Positions 9,058 through 17,868 of a stretch of DNA of 48,295 bases are shown piece after piece (position 1 is the first letter of the stretch; each line of letters opens with the position of its first letter). The stretch lies in assembly GCA_001315925.1 (NCBI GenBank), contig BBBF01000009.1, positions 1 to 48,295 of the forward strand. Direction: 5' to 3'. The stretch is from Thermocladium modestius JCM 10088. GTDB taxonomy: Archaea > Thermoproteota > Thermoprotei > Thermoproteales > Thermocladiaceae. Made by a program: the position numbers and the translations under genes. The notes under the pieces were generated by a model. That model worked only from the letters and a program-made list of their open reading frames with translations. It was not told where the DNA came from and did no database searches.

Positions 9058-10247
9058 TCAAGCCCCCCACACAACGATGCTCAACACCTCGGTCACCAGC
9101 ATCGCTCTCCTCTCCCCCCAGCGAATCTGGCCAGCAGCGAGTATATGAATTGACCGCCATCCAATGGAAACGCCGGCATTGAATTCAGCAGCACCAACGT
9201 GACGTTCAACGTCCAGAACCAGTATAGGAAGTTATAGAACTCCCTGTTTTGAACCATTACTCCAATGAAGGGAAAGCCCGGCGCATTCGGGTCGCTTGCC
9301 AACGTAATTAAATGATTCGATATAACCCCCCCATTGCTCAGCGTGGTCAATATCAAGTGCTCTCCCGGCTTGGCTCCTTCAAGCAAGTAAAGGAGGGAGT
9401 AGGTGGATTGAACTGCCGTTCCATTGGCGTATAGAAGGACGCTGCCGTTCACTATTCCGGCTTGATAGGCTGGGTAGCCTTTATCACGCCCGCTATCACG
9501 ACTCCCCCCCCGATGTAGTTTATCAAGCCGGGAAGGTTAGCGATCAGAAGCAGCCCAACCGCTAAGTAGGCAAGTAGTAGGTTGGCGAAAACGCCGCCGC
9601 CATAAACCGTCAATAATTGCGGCAGGGATAGTTTTTCCTTCATTTCCTTCTCGTCCAGCTCGACGAATCCGCCGTAAAGCAGGAAAAGGGATAGGAAGGC
9701 GCCGCCCGACTTGACCCTTGATTTGAATCTTATCGCCAATGCGCCGTGGCTGAATTCATGTACCAGTATGCCGATGCCTATCGCTATCAATACATACATG
9801 AAGGTATAGAGGTCTATCGTAACACCGGGTATCAGGGGGAGCCAGTGGGACGAATTTATGCGTGACCAGCGAGGTAGGTGACGATGTCTTAACTGTCAAC
9901 AAGGCATATACGTTATTGCCCAGTATCCTGAAGAAGGAGGGGAAGGAGAAGCCTGGAACGCCCACTATTTGGAGGGGGGGGCCGGCACTAAGTATACCAT
10001 GGATGATAGGAACACGCCTATTATCAATACCTCCAGCACCCATTCTGGCACCTTCGAAAGCAGTTTGGCGAATGGCTCTATTGCTTGATGAACGTTCTCC
10101 CCCCCCTGACCAATATGGCCAATCCATAATATATCTTGACCAACTTCAATCTATTTTTAAAGGGATAAAGCATGCCCACTATAATGAACCATGCTATGAA
10201 TAGCCAAAGTATGGACGGTATTGCCTGCACTGCCCTCACCCCCCCAT
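9058..10247 (-). CDS. M50-type site-2 membrane metalloprotease (frameshifted)
   Basis: Site-2 proteases cleave substrates within the membrane. The zinc site is visible as HEFSHG in a helix (VLIAIGIGILVHEFSHGALA) and the second motif as NSMPAFPLDGGQ, where Asp completes the zinc ligands. Upstream minus-strand sequence continues the protein: an N-terminal helix (SILWLFIAWFIIVGMLYP), a second (WVLEVLIIGVFLSSMVYLVP) and IVGVPGFSFPSFFRILGNN. Between the motifs lies a PDZ-like insert (ILTTLSNGGVISNHL). At least four runs break it: near 10095, 9970, 9835 and 9113-9118; a further shift joins the two long pieces near 9452-9510. Total about 390 residues. The start is an ATG at 10247 or GTG at 10239 beside a C7 run. 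Confidence 0.85.
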
Positions 10248-10567
10248 ATTAAGGAACCGCTCGTCGAACGAGATGAGAGATCAACATGCGATTCCTCTTC
10301 ATGGCCTTCAACCATCTGCCCCCCCAAGATAGACATCGCCTCTCCCCCCCTATTAATGTCGATTTAAATGTTTCCGCTCGAGCAGTTGGGGGACACAATA
10401 ATGGCGGCTGCTTAACGTGATCCAAAACCATGCCTCTGCCCTGCCTCCATATAACCTTTAAGTATGGAGGGACATAGCTGCTGCACAGCAATTTGAGGTC
10501 ATTATGGATAAAAACGTATATATCTTCTGGGAAAAGTTTATTATTTCATCGTTTTATGAGTTAATTA
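10248..10567. other. Intergenic region, possible very small ORF
   Basis: No confident gene. A minus-strand ATG near 10341 would encode a basic peptide of about 28 residues (ending HLVRRAVP) directly before the protease, with TTTAAAT about 30 nt upstream; this is weak. On the plus strand the region ends in AT-rich sequence (TTTATTATTT near 10527) that could serve as promoter for the DUF106 gene. Confidence 0.25.
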
Positions 10568-11190
10568 ATGTCAATGGCAATGCAGTCCGGGCCCGTTAAG
10601 TACTTGTTCTGGGTAGCAGCGCCCATAGCCTTCGCCGCGGCCGCCGCTTGGGGGGGGAGGTGGCGCACAATAGTTGGCTATCAATAGGGGGGGTATTCGT
10701 GGGGGGGTACTTGGTGATAGTGTTCGGCGCTATGATAGCGATGAGTTACCGGACGTATAGGTCCAACGCCGCCGAGATAGAGAAGTACAAGAAGCAGTCC
10801 GCTTTAGGCAAGCTGGATCCCGACGAGATAAGGAAGGCAATGGAGCGCGACTCGGAGCTACAGAAGGAGTATTCCCAAATGTCGAAGGGCATGTTCAAGA
10901 ACATGTTCATACTGCTTGCGCTGCTCTTGGTGATAATTTTCATCTATCCGACGCTTCTCTCCACGGTGGTTAACAAGTTCATATCAGCAATAATAACGGA
11001 CTACGCGGCTGGCTTAGCTACCTTCTATAGGAGCTTCCTTTCATACTTCTTCGGGTACCTGGTTCTATTCGGGGTCTGGTTCCTCGTATTCTACGTGCTC
11101 TCCAGAGCCTTGAAACTGCCATTCGCTGGTCAATCAGCCAATCCAATGGGTAATCTACATGATACCGAGCAAGGGAGTAATTTTCTATAG
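10568..11190 (+). CDS. DUF106/EMC3-TMCO1-like membrane protein (frameshifted)
   Basis: DUF106 proteins are archaeal relatives of the Oxa1/YidC/EMC3 insertase superfamily: three transmembrane helices with a cytoplasmic coiled coil between the first two. Here the N-terminus (MSMAMQSGPVKYLFWVAAP) leads to a break at a G8 run (10650-10657), then helix GGYLVIVFGAMIAMSYRTY. A charged coiled coil follows (NAAEIEKYKKQS to QKEYSQMSKGMFKNMF), then helix ILLALLLVIIFIYPTLL and a last helix SYFFGYLVLFGVWFLVFYVL. Length about 205 residues fits the family. The C-terminal 32 nt overlap the next gene. A role in membrane protein insertion is inferred from the family only. Confidence 0.8.
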
Positions 11191-11617
11191 GGATGCATTC
11201 ATATTGGATGGATCGTACATAATGAGGACGCCCATGGCGGTGAAGAAGGTATTGATAAATGAGAGAAGGCGGTTCGTAGAGATAGAGCTGGAACAGGGAC
11301 CCAAGGATAAGAAAAGGAATCCCATGACCATGCCCTACCAAAGAATACGGCTGTACACAAAGTCGCCGAGGGAGTTATGGAATAAGGTGCTCTCCAAGTA
11401 TTTCCAGCAGGCGTCTGTGGAGACAATAGAAAGACCGCAGGAAGCCGTCGTGGAGGAGCAAGCCAGGGATGGAGCTGAGCTGCAGGACAAGTCGCAAGGC
11501 AAGAATGGCGAGAATCGTTATGTCTGCCCATACTGTGGATCCCCTATAATGGAGGGCTGGGAGTACTGCCCCAAGTGCGGTAGGAAAATACCATGGGACA
11601 AGTTAAGGGAGGATTAA
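11159..11617 (+). CDS. Zinc-ribbon protein of unknown function
   Basis: An unbroken 152-residue frame starting at an ATG inside the end of the DUF106 gene. The N-terminal part (GVIFYRDAFILDG, MAVKKVLINERRRFVEIELE) looks like a small beta-rich domain. A charged linker follows, then a C-terminal zinc ribbon: CPYCG-x9-CPKCG. The overlap with the DUF106 gene suggests co-translation. No catalytic motif is visible. I do not recognise the full-length family; C-terminal zinc ribbons of this sort often mediate nucleic-acid or protein binding. Confidence 0.75.
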   Translation: MIPSKGVIFYRDAFILDGSYIMRTPMAVKKVLINERRRFVEIELEQGPKDKKRNPMTMPYQRIRLYTKSPRELWNKVLSKYFQQASVETIERPQEAVVEEQARDGAELQDKSQGKNGENRYVCPYCGSPIMEGWEYCPKCGRKIPWDKLRED

Positions 11618-11644
11618 AACCAATAGCAAAGCATCACAACAACA

Positions 11645-11795
11645 AGGAGAGAAGCGAGTCCCTCGCCCTGAAGGGAGCCTCCTTGAGCAATCCCCCCTCC
11701 CCCAATCCCCGCCGCGTGGCCGGCGTTACGGAAGAAACCCTCGGCCGAGGCCGGGCAGTAAAGTCGCTAGAGGCCGGGCCTAATTATTGGTAATT
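11645..11795 (+). ncRNA. Candidate structured RNA (unassigned)
   Basis: A GC-rich block in AT-rich intergenic DNA. It holds several potential hairpins: TCCCT/AGGGA (11659-11677), CGCCG/CGGCG (about 11709-11725) and CTCGG/CCGAG (11740-11749). There is also a direct repeat GAGGCCGGGC at about 11747-11756 and 11770-11779. In hyperthermophiles such islands often mark stable RNAs. It does not match a tRNA, and I could not fit the RNase P or SRP RNA consensus. Strand is unproven. Confidence 0.3.
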
Positions 11796-11861
11796 CTTAC
11801 ATAAACATTGTGCAATGTATGGTCAATGCATCTCATGTCTTTCGCAATTCTGTTAGCAAAG

Positions 11862-11870
11862 CTTTAATAA
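11862..11870 (+). promoter_or_regulatory. TATA box of HEPN/MNT operon
   Basis: CTTTAATAA sits 19-27 nt upstream of the ATG at 11889, consistent with a leaderless bicistronic transcript. Confidence 0.5.
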
Positions 11871-11888
11871 CGTAGCTTCAGCGCAAAT

Positions 11889-12260
11889 ATGGTGAGCGGC
11901 GAGCTTTATCGCGAAATGGTGGATAGGGCTAGGCATTTTCTAAAGATATCCGACATCGACGCCGGCGAGGACAGGTTCGACATCTCCCTTTTCCACCTTG
12001 AGCAGTCCATGCAGTTATCCCTTAAGGCTTATTTGTTGAGGGAGAAGGGTGATTTCCCGAGAACCCATGGACTTCACGATCTGATAGAGCTGAGCGGGAA
12101 TGATTGCGTTAAGAAGTTGGCCGAGGAAAAATGGTACATAATTGACATACTGGAGGATGCATACATAGGATCCAGGTACTTGGTCAGGAGATATGGACGG
12201 CGAGAGTACATAGAAGCACTTCGATTCGTGGAGGAGGTGATTAAGTGCTTGAATCTGTGA
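11889..12260 (+). CDS. HEPN-domain protein (toxin-type partner of MNT)
   Basis: A 123-residue all-helical protein of the HEPN class. It shows an N-terminal helix with RARHFLKISDI, the segment DISLFHLEQSMQLSLKAYLL found in pfam-type HEPN proteins, and a C-terminal helix with SRYLVRRYGRREYIEAL. RTHGLH (about residues 58-63) fits the R-x4-H pattern seen in HEPN RNases. It overlaps the following nucleotidyltransferase gene by 16 nt, the standard order of HEPN/MNT toxin-antitoxin pairs. Toxicity is inferred from the family; many archaeal pairs of this type are untested. The gene has no long G/C run and is intact. Confidence 0.85.
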   Translation: MVSGELYREMVDRARHFLKISDIDAGEDRFDISLFHLEQSMQLSLKAYLLREKGDFPRTHGLHDLIELSGNDCVKKLAEEKWYIIDILEDAYIGSRYLVRRYGRREYIEALRFVEEVIKCLNL

Positions 12261-12562
12261 AGCTCTGGGAGAGGAAGAACGAGGATTATAGGAGGAATAG
12301 ATCAACATACCTTGCAGAGATAAAAAGAATAGCTGAAGCCCATGGAGGAAAAGCATACTTATTTGGATCCGAGGCTAAAGGGGAAGCAATAGCGGCGAGC
12401 GATGTGGATATACTGGTTGAGATACCGGACCAGGAGGATAGGTTGATGGTGCTTTTGGAGTTGAGGAAATCCATTAGAAACACGAAGTTCGAGTTTCACA
12501 TATTGAATGAGACGGATGCGGCCATATTCAAGCGATTAATAAAGTACTACGTGGAAATTTAA
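12245..12562 (+). CDS. Minimal nucleotidyltransferase (MNT), antitoxin-type
   Basis: A 105-residue protein of the polymerase-beta nucleotidyltransferase fold. The active-site motif is intact: LFGSEAKGEAIAASDVDILV gives the GS and the DxD pair. MNT antitoxins modify or adenylylate the partner HEPN toxin in characterised systems. The start lies within the last codons of the HEPN gene, implying coupled translation. The remaining sequence (LMVLLELRKSIRNTKFEFHIL) forms the usual last strands and helix. No break or long G/C run is present. Confidence 0.87.
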   Translation: MLESVKLWERKNEDYRRNRSTYLAEIKRIAEAHGGKAYLFGSEAKGEAIAASDVDILVEIPDQEDRLMVLLELRKSIRNTKFEFHILNETDAAIFKRLIKYYVEI

Positions 12563-12662
12563 TCGAGGAGAAGCAGGACGTGTGGGTTGGGCACGTTGTA
12601 CCGCGTGTCCAATTTATGGTAACGAATACTATTATGACATGCATGCTGAGCTCATGTTTACT

Positions 12663-13547
12663 TCATTGATTGCTCATTATGACTCTCCTTCCAATTAATT
12701 TATCGAAGCTCATGGAGACGCTGTTTCCCTTCTCATCAAGCAAGCCAACGGAGTTGTTCCTGACATCCTTGACCACGTATTTCGCTCCATCTATCAATAC
12801 CTCATCGTTTCGCCTCAGATTTATCAACCTCACGGAGAAAATGATCTTGTATATGTGCTTGCCATCCTTTACGCCCACCACCTTCTCCGTCTCCACCACC
12901 CTGCTTGGAAATGATCTGTGGATTGCCATAACTATGGACTTAGCTATGTTAGCATTGGTTAGCCTGATGTCAATGCCTCCCTCCACTTCTTTTGCATCTA
13001 TTATCGCGCCCCCCCTCTGCACCTCATCGCTTTTCGCGAGGGTGATCCTTATCACGCTCTCCAGTGCAGTCCTTAAATCCCCCCCATCTATGGGTCGCCC
13101 CCCCAATTTCCTGACCTGAATCACGGCGGCCTCTCGCTCGGAGTAGACGTACCTGCAGGTGGGGGGGCATAAATCAAGGACGACATTTAGCGGCACTATG
13201 GCTTCCTCCCCCCCCACCTCGCCTAGGGACTCATGGATCTTTCCCCCCCTTGCCCTCACTCTGACCGACATCGTAGTCAGTGGATTGCCCATCACGTCCA
13301 TCTCAACGCCGGTTATGGAGCCATTGAATTTCACGGCGGCCTGAACGGCCTTCCTAGCCACTTGCTTCCAATCTCTTACCCACCTTCCCCCCCTCTGGTA
13401 GGCCGATAGGCATGACTTGCAGACCAGTAACTTAACCGGTCCCTCCACGGATATCAATCTATGTCTCTCTGAGTAGCATGAGGGGCACATGCCCTCTATC
13501 AACACATCCGTTTCCCTACCGCAGATGGGGCAAACCTTGCTTGGCAT
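12663..13547 (-). CDS. NMD3-family ribosome export/assembly factor, archaeal
   Basis: NMD3 binds the large ribosomal subunit. The N-terminal zinc-binding part shows four CxxC pairs (CPICGRE, CPSCY, CKSCL, CPPTC). The body contains [25 protein letters not shown] and [19 protein letters not shown] segments typical of the archaeal protein, and a C-terminal beta domain ([18 protein letters not shown]). I place the start at the ATG at 13547 ([10 protein letters not shown]). As printed, the frame runs on upstream into aIF2-beta, giving an apparent fusion, but a G6 run at 13571-13576 explains this: with four bases, aIF2-beta would stop at 13516 and NMD3 would begin at 13547. Several Gly-Gly and Pro-Pro pairs again mark expanded runs. 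Confidence 0.87.
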   Translation of the reverse strand: MPSKVCPICGRETDVLIEGMCPSCYSERHRLISVEGPVKLLVCKSCLSAYQRGGRWVRDWKQVARKAVQAAVKFNGSITGVEMDVMGNPLTTMSVRVRARGGKIHESLGEVGGEEAIVPLNVVLDLCPPTCRYVYSEREAAVIQVRKLGGRPIDGGDLRTALESVIRITLAKSDEVQRGGAIIDAKEVEGGIDIRLTNANIAKSIVMAIHRSFPSRVVETEKVVGVKDGKHIYKIIFSVRLINLRRNDEVLIDGAKYVVKDVRNNSVGLLDEKGNSVSMSFDKLIGRRVIMSNQ

Positions 13548-13970
13548 ATCGCCTAGCCCACTCCCTTCCTGGGGGGTGTTGGCTCCACACGCCGTACAGT
13601 GCAGTATGTATATCCTGCCCTCCTTTATGAGCTCCGTATCTATGGAGTTGCAGACCGGGCAAACCACGTAGAACTTAATGTACCTCTCATACACCAGCTC
13701 CACGGTTCTGGGATTCCTCTCCGCGTATATAACGAACGAGTTGCCCTCTATGGCCCCCCGGCACCGCCATTTCTTTCAGGAAGAATCTAACCATATGGGA
13801 CGGGTCGCGCCTCAGCCGAGAGGCCACGTCCAGGAAGTTCCTTATAATGGTCCTCTTAGGCGCGGTCTCAATGACTAGCCTAGGCAACTCGGATCTCTGT
13901 TGGGCACGGGGGGGGTTATCACGGAGTAGGCCCTGTCCAGCAATTTTCTGTAAAGCGAGTCTTGATCCAT
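13516..13970 (-). CDS. Translation initiation factor aIF2 subunit beta (frameshifted)
   Basis: aIF2-beta is part of the ternary initiation complex. The core is plain: [40 protein letters not shown], then the zinc ribbon [15 protein letters not shown], ending HCTACGA. The N-terminal helix reads [19 protein letters not shown] from the ATG at 13970. A box TTTTTAAG lies about 27 nt upstream. Breaks lie at the G8 run 13908-13915 and the C6 run 13754-13759. The end depends on the G6 run at 13571-13576: six bases fuse it in frame to NMD3, four bases give a stop at 13516. A separate gene overlapping NMD3 by about 30 nt is the likelier reading. Confidence 0.82.
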
Positions 13971-14168
13971 CCATGGAACCTCGACAGGTGCTGCTTAAAA
14001 AGATTTGCATAGAGAAGCCATATAGCAAGTAACTAGGTCTCCTTGTATAGCGAATATCTCCAAAATAAAGCCCTTAATTCCCATAAAATACTGGACCCGC
14101 CGACTCCGTGCGACCGCCGCAGTTATCTTCGAGCGGCAGAGGACACCGCTTGAACGAAGGGTAGCTCG

Positions 14169-14467
14169 CTAGCGGGTCTTCCCCCCCTTTGACTTGCCCG
14201 CGCCTCCCTTGCCGGTGGTTTTTCCCCCCCTTTTCTTGTCGATGGGTTGTATAATCGTTTCATATGCGACGTTGACTCCCACGAATACCACGGTGGCCAC
14301 CACGCTATCGTCGTGGCATTTATCAATGGATTTATGTTAGTTCCGAACGTGTAGTGGCCCGCTATTAGGTATGTTAACCAAGCCAGTAGCCCTATCATTA
14401 ATCCTCCATATCCATAATTGATTAACTTCACGGCCTCCCGCCACTTTGCTGCGTCGAATACATCCAT
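14169..14467 (-). CDS. Small two-helix membrane protein with basic tail (frameshifted)
   Basis: From the ATG at 14467 the protein reads MDVFDAAKWREAVKLINYGY, then a helix GLMIGLLAWLTYLIAGHYTF. A second helix appears only after a shift at about 14303 (CACGC where CACCGC is expected), giving TIAVVATVVFVGVNVAYETI followed by a Lys/Gly-rich tail to 14169. Total about 98 residues. Two terminal C7 runs add Gly codons in the tail. The family is not recognised; the size and topology recall small Sec-associated or respiratory accessory proteins, but nothing specific supports a function. It is divergent from the signal peptidase. Confidence 0.55.
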
Positions 14468-14514
14468 GGCTACGGCAAGCCATGCTCCGTTTTAAACTTT
14501 CCCGCCCATGAAAA

Positions 14515-14523
14515 CTTTTTAAG
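14515..14523 (+). promoter_or_regulatory. TATA box of signal peptidase gene
   Basis: CTTTTTAAG lies 22-30 nt upstream of the ATG at 14545 and supports that start. Confidence 0.5.
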
Positions 14524-14544
14524 CGAGGCGAGCCGCTGAGAGCA

Positions 14545-15096
14545 ATGAAGTTGGCATTGATGATTATAATTATAGCGCTGAGCTCTGCATCAATTATTTT
14601 GGCCAGCAGCGGCGGTGGTTTCATAACTCCCTGGGCAGCGGTGGGTAGCTTTAGCATGGAGCCTACGATGGAGGTCGGCACCCTAGTCATTCTCTGCCCC
14701 GTCCACTTCAACTCCCTTCTGGGCAACATAGTGGTTTATTTCCATGATGGGGGGGAATACATAGTTCACAGGGTAATATACGTTGGGAACGGTTACGTGG
14801 AGACCAAGGGAGATGCGAATCCCGTTAGGGATCCTTGGACCACGCCATTCAATGAAGTAGATGGGGGGGAGGTGTGTCTGGCCATACCCTACTGGGGGGG
14901 ATTGTTTAGCTTGATGATAAGGAACGCGGCCACTCTGGTTATTTTCGTCGTGTTAACTATTGCCCTCTACTCCGTTCTAGCCGCTCTGGAGAGTTCTTTA
15001 AAAAGAGAAGTGACGACATCAAGGCATGGGAGAGGTCACGGAAAAGCTGGAGGGCGAGGAGGAGATAACAGCAAAGGACGGAAAGACAAAGTATAG
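14545..15096 (+). CDS. Signal peptidase I, archaeal/ER (Sec11) type
   Basis: Removes Sec signal peptides at the outer face of the membrane. The N-terminal anchor is LALMIIIIALSSASIILA. The catalytic Ser is in VGSFSMEPTM, the His in YIVHRVIYV (S26B type, His replacing the bacterial Lys), and the Asp in VETKGDANPVRDPW. A C-terminal membrane helix follows (AATLVIFVVLTIALYSVLAA). The frame is intact, though three runs of six or seven G give Gly-Gly where one Gly would suit. The last 24 codons overlap the acetyltransferase gene and are a basic, low-complexity tail; the true end may be earlier if an indel lies there. Confidence 0.88.
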   Translation: MKLALMIIIIALSSASIILASSGGGFITPWAAVGSFSMEPTMEVGTLVILCPVHFNSLLGNIVVYFHDGGEYIVHRVIYVGNGYVETKGDANPVRDPWTTPFNEVDGGEVCLAIPYWGGLFSLMIRNAATLVIFVVLTIALYSVLAALESSLKREVTTSRHGRGHGKAGGRGGDNSKGRKDKV

Positions 15097-15577
15097 CCTG
15101 CGGGAGTTCTCGTTGAAGGACCTTCAACAAGTCACCCACATAAACAGGGCGGTGCTGCCCGAGAATTACCCTGATTTCTTCTTCGTGGAGCATCACATGA
15201 ATTTCCCGAAATCATTCATAGTGGCGGAGCTGGGTGGGAAGGTGGTTGGATACGTAATGACCAGGGTGGAGTTCGGCTGGTCCAATTTGAGGCGCGGCGG
15301 GGGGGTGGCCAGAAAGGGCCATATAGTTTCCATCGGTGTACTGCCCGAGGCGCGGCGATTGGGAGTGGCCTATAATTTAATGATACGATCCATGCGAGCC
15401 ATGAAGAGGTTCTACAATGCATCAGAGGTGTATCTGGAGGTGAGGATATCAAATACCCCCCCCGCGATAAATCTATACACTAAACTGGGCTATAAGGTTG
15501 TCTCCACGTTGAGGGGGGGGTACTACCAGGACGGAGAGGATGCCTACATAATGGCTAGGACGCTCAGCGATTATTGA
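15026..15577 (+). CDS. N-terminal acetyltransferase, RimI/Ard1 (NatA-like)
   Basis: A GNAT-fold enzyme that acetylates protein N-termini from acetyl-CoA. Key parts are LREFSLKDLQQVTHINRAVL and ENYP, SFIVAELGGKVVGYVMTRVE, the acetyl-CoA loop VLPEARRLGVAYNLM, and the C-terminal EVRISNTPPAINLYTKLGYK of archaeal Ard1. The ATG at 15026 is supported by TTCTTTAAA (14995-15003). The family usually reads SNTPAINLY; the extra Pro comes from a C7 run. LRGGYY likewise has an extra Gly. The gene has its own promoter inside the end of the signal peptidase gene. Confidence 0.9.
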   Translation: MGEVTEKLEGEEEITAKDGKTKYSLREFSLKDLQQVTHINRAVLPENYPDFFFVEHHMNFPKSFIVAELGGKVVGYVMTRVEFGWSNLRRGGGVARKGHIVSIGVLPEARRLGVAYNLMIRSMRAMKRFYNASEVYLEVRISNTPPAINLYTKLGYKVVSTLRGGYYQDGEDAYIMARTLSDY

Positions 15578-15990
15578 CAGGCCTGAGCATGAAGTGCCTC
15601 CTCCGATCCTGGGGGGGCCAAACCACTATAATCGATTCCCTAGTCCCTTTCCCTCGATAAAGAACCCATCCTCCACTGCTACCGAATGCTTACCATGAAT
15701 GTGCCAGCCACTTCACTTTACAACCACTGAACCAATTAACCTAGAATAAGGAGACAATATCATCTTTCATCCGATTATCCTCATTGTGTATCGCGGAATT
15801 ACAGCAATATTTATATATGCGTTACCAAAAATTGGACACGCAAATCTAGCGCCTAAACAGCAACCATTCATAAGGAGACGACACGCCGTAGAATGCGGCC
15901 AACAGGCTAATGGACCGTGACTGTCCTCTGGACCGCGTCCTAGTGGGACATTGCTGACCATCAAGGCATGGAGTTAAGGAAGTGGTACAT

Positions 15991-16262
15991 AGCTGACCTC
16001 CTCCCCGTCTTTAGGGGGGGTTCTCCGAGACCTCAGGGATTACGCCCTTCACCGGTGCTATTCCGTCGTGGTCTACTATGAAGGAGAGGAGCTTCTTTAT
16101 GATGCTTACAATCATCCATAATGTCCCTGTACTTCTTGTAGTGCTTGACCCGCGTTCCTTTGAAGTCCACCTTCTCCCCGTAGAAGAATTGCTTTCTCTC
16201 CTTAAGTTAATATCTCATTGAATAGCTTGGCAGAGACACTCGCTAGTTTTAGATCTTTCTAC
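15991..16262 (-). mobile_element. TnpB (IS605 OrfB) remnant with right end
   Basis: Minus-strand translation shows the start of an archaeal TnpB: KLASVSAKLFNEILT, then ERKQFFYGEKVDFKGTRVKH and YKKYRDIM. Without the nuclease core it jumps to a C-terminal piece (KKLLSFIVDHDGIAPVKGVI, PEVSENPP, stop at 16011). Several frames are needed, so it is an internally deleted pseudogene. After the stop comes GGGGAGGAGGTCAG (15994-16007), the typical IS605 right end. The active-site RuvC residues are gone, so it could move only in trans. Bases 16331-16376 resemble, in inverted orientation, 34894-34949. Confidence 0.65.
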
Positions 16263-16601
16263 GCTGAAGACCGTTTGATAGGAGATGGATCACATTCGCC
16301 CTTGCGTTTGTGCGCTCTGCTTCGTGGACGCCCTCCCTTGGTATTGCGGGGGGGTAATCGGCCCCCCGCTCCCCATTTACCCACACTGAAGGGGGGGCGA
16401 GGTTTGTCGTTCACTTAATCATGAAGATGGCCCTTCCAGGCAAGAGGATATTTATTGTCGACATTTGCTATGTCCTCAATATGAGTTACCTAACCCGAAA
16501 GGCAAGGCTCTAGGCATTCTTTTATGGAGGCGGGGGAAGAGTATAATGGAGAATTCACCTCTCTAGGGCGAGGGTAATAATGAATCGCAAATACTTAAAC
16601 G

Positions 16602-16609
16602 CATTTATA
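16602..16609 (+). promoter_or_regulatory. TATA box of TrmB-like regulator
   Basis: CATTTATA lies 23-30 nt upstream of the ATG at 16632. Confidence 0.5.
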
Positions 16610-16631
16610 GGATCTGCTGAGGTCGATCTAG

Positions 16632-17697
16632 ATGAGTAGAGATTACTTGCTGGATGTATTAACCATGTTGGGATTAACTAATAGGGAGGCGGAGGTGTTT
16701 CTAGCAATAGCAGCCCGAGGCGAGGCGAGCGTTAAGGATTTGCTGGAATCAGTGGACATACATCAACCCCCCCAGCTATACAATATACTCTCCAGCCTAC
16801 TTAGGCGGGGGGGCTTCATCAGGGTATCCGGCACCAGGCCCAAGGTGTACATAGCTTACGACTTGTCAACAATAATAGAAACCCACGTTTCCACGCTTCT
16901 TTCCATAAAGGAGTCGGTTAAGGGGGGGTTGGACAGAGCCAACGTGGTGGTTCCCAAATATCCATTTCATATGGCATGAACGGCATAAATAATGGTGTTG
17001 TTGACGTGGTCTCCAATGCCAAGACAGAGCTGTACGGCGAGCTTCCTCAGTGGATGCTTAGGAGCAACATTAGATTATTTATGGATGCATTGAACAGGGG
17101 GGGAGTCAATTTGTACCTGTTGATCTACCCAGGTATAGATAATGACTGCTTGAGCTCAATGAGGAAGTACGGCGATTTGGTCAGGGCTAGGACTGCCAAG
17201 CTGGGGGGACTTCCTATTGCTTGTGGCCGATTTCGAGAGGGGGGATATATGCAAGTAGGAGAGCTATAATGAATAGATCGAGCGCATCATTTGGATATCT
17301 AATACAAGACATCGATATAATAGCTAGGTTCCTCGATATATTCAGCTCCACTTGGAGTAAGTCCAGCGATGCGCTGCGAGCAGATCCGGAGAAGAGCAGA
17401 TATCCACGCAGGTATCTCAATGCCCACTTTGCGTCGCTGGATCTCAAGGAACTTCTTGGCCGCGGCCATAGACCTTTAATAACCGTGAGGGGGGGGATTG
17501 ATATACGTAGGGGGGGGAACCTATAGAGGTGAGGGGGGGGTGGTTTCCTCGGTTGAATCATTCAATAGGGTTTCCAGCATAATTATGGAGAGCGATGGAA
17601 GGAGGTACTCAATAGGGGGGGGATACGATGCTGAGATAGAGGACATAGAGGCACGTGAGGTAATAATTGAGGCAATGGATGCCGATCCTCCCCGGTA
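16632..17697 (+). CDS. TrmB-family sugar-responsive regulator (frameshifted)
   Basis: TrmB proteins control archaeal sugar ABC transporters and bind sugar in a C-terminal domain. The N-terminal winged helix is typical: LTMLGLTNREAEVFLAIAAR, then QLYNILSSLLRRGFIRV. The effector part follows through several frame steps: NAKTELYGELPQWMLRSNI, LVADFERGIYASRRAIMN, LLGRGHRPLITVRGIDIR, EPIEVRGVVSSVESFNRV and SIGGYDAEIEDIEAREV, a beta-rich end. Breaks lie near 16960-16980, at G6 runs 17203-17208 and 17239-17244, and at the runs 17489-17495, 17510-17516 and 17531-17538. It stands just upstream of the sugar ABC operon, which it presumably regulates. Confidence 0.83.
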
Positions 17698-17834
17698 AAA
17701 TAAGGCGGTTATAAACCTCACCCTTCAGGTCCAAGAAAGGAACGAGCAGCGTCTCGGTGTTTTCCTACTTGCCTTACCGTTTTTCCAAGGCTTTTTGCTT
17801 GATGGACTTTAGCGAATATGGGATTAATGAATTA

Positions 17835-17860
17835 ATTATACTATAATTCTATAGTATAAT
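17835..17860. promoter_or_regulatory. Perfect 11-bp inverted repeat, probable TrmB operator
   Basis: ATTATACTATA and its exact complement TATAGTATAAT are separated by ATTC. The palindrome ends 8 nt before the TATA-like CTTAAATA (17869-17876) of the sugar ABC operon and lies between the TrmB gene and that operon. Its placement just upstream of the TATA box would suit an activator or a repressor. Confidence 0.65.
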
Positions 17861-17868
17861 CAGTAAAG

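Larger units (their letters stand above)
15578..16631. other. Gene-poor region around TnpB remnant
   Basis: Over one kilobase without an intact gene. Apart from the TnpB remnant (15991-16262) and an IS605-like block (16331-16376), I see only short frames without family features. AT-rich patches lie at 15800-15830 and 16440-16460. The distal end (16602-16609) is the TATA box of the TrmB gene. Confidence 0.5.

Noticed and set aside
10249..10491. 80-residue minus-strand frame before the protease
   Set aside because: Composition unlike neighbours, spans a plausible promoter; at most a small basic peptide at its end.
11645..11795. Assignment as RNase P RNA or tRNA
   Set aside because: I could not align the conserved RNase P core or find a T-loop and anticodon arm, so only an unassigned RNA is proposed.
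15961..16010. Plus-strand peptide MELRKWYIADLLPVFR
   Set aside because: It is the complement of the IS605 right end and has no continuation.
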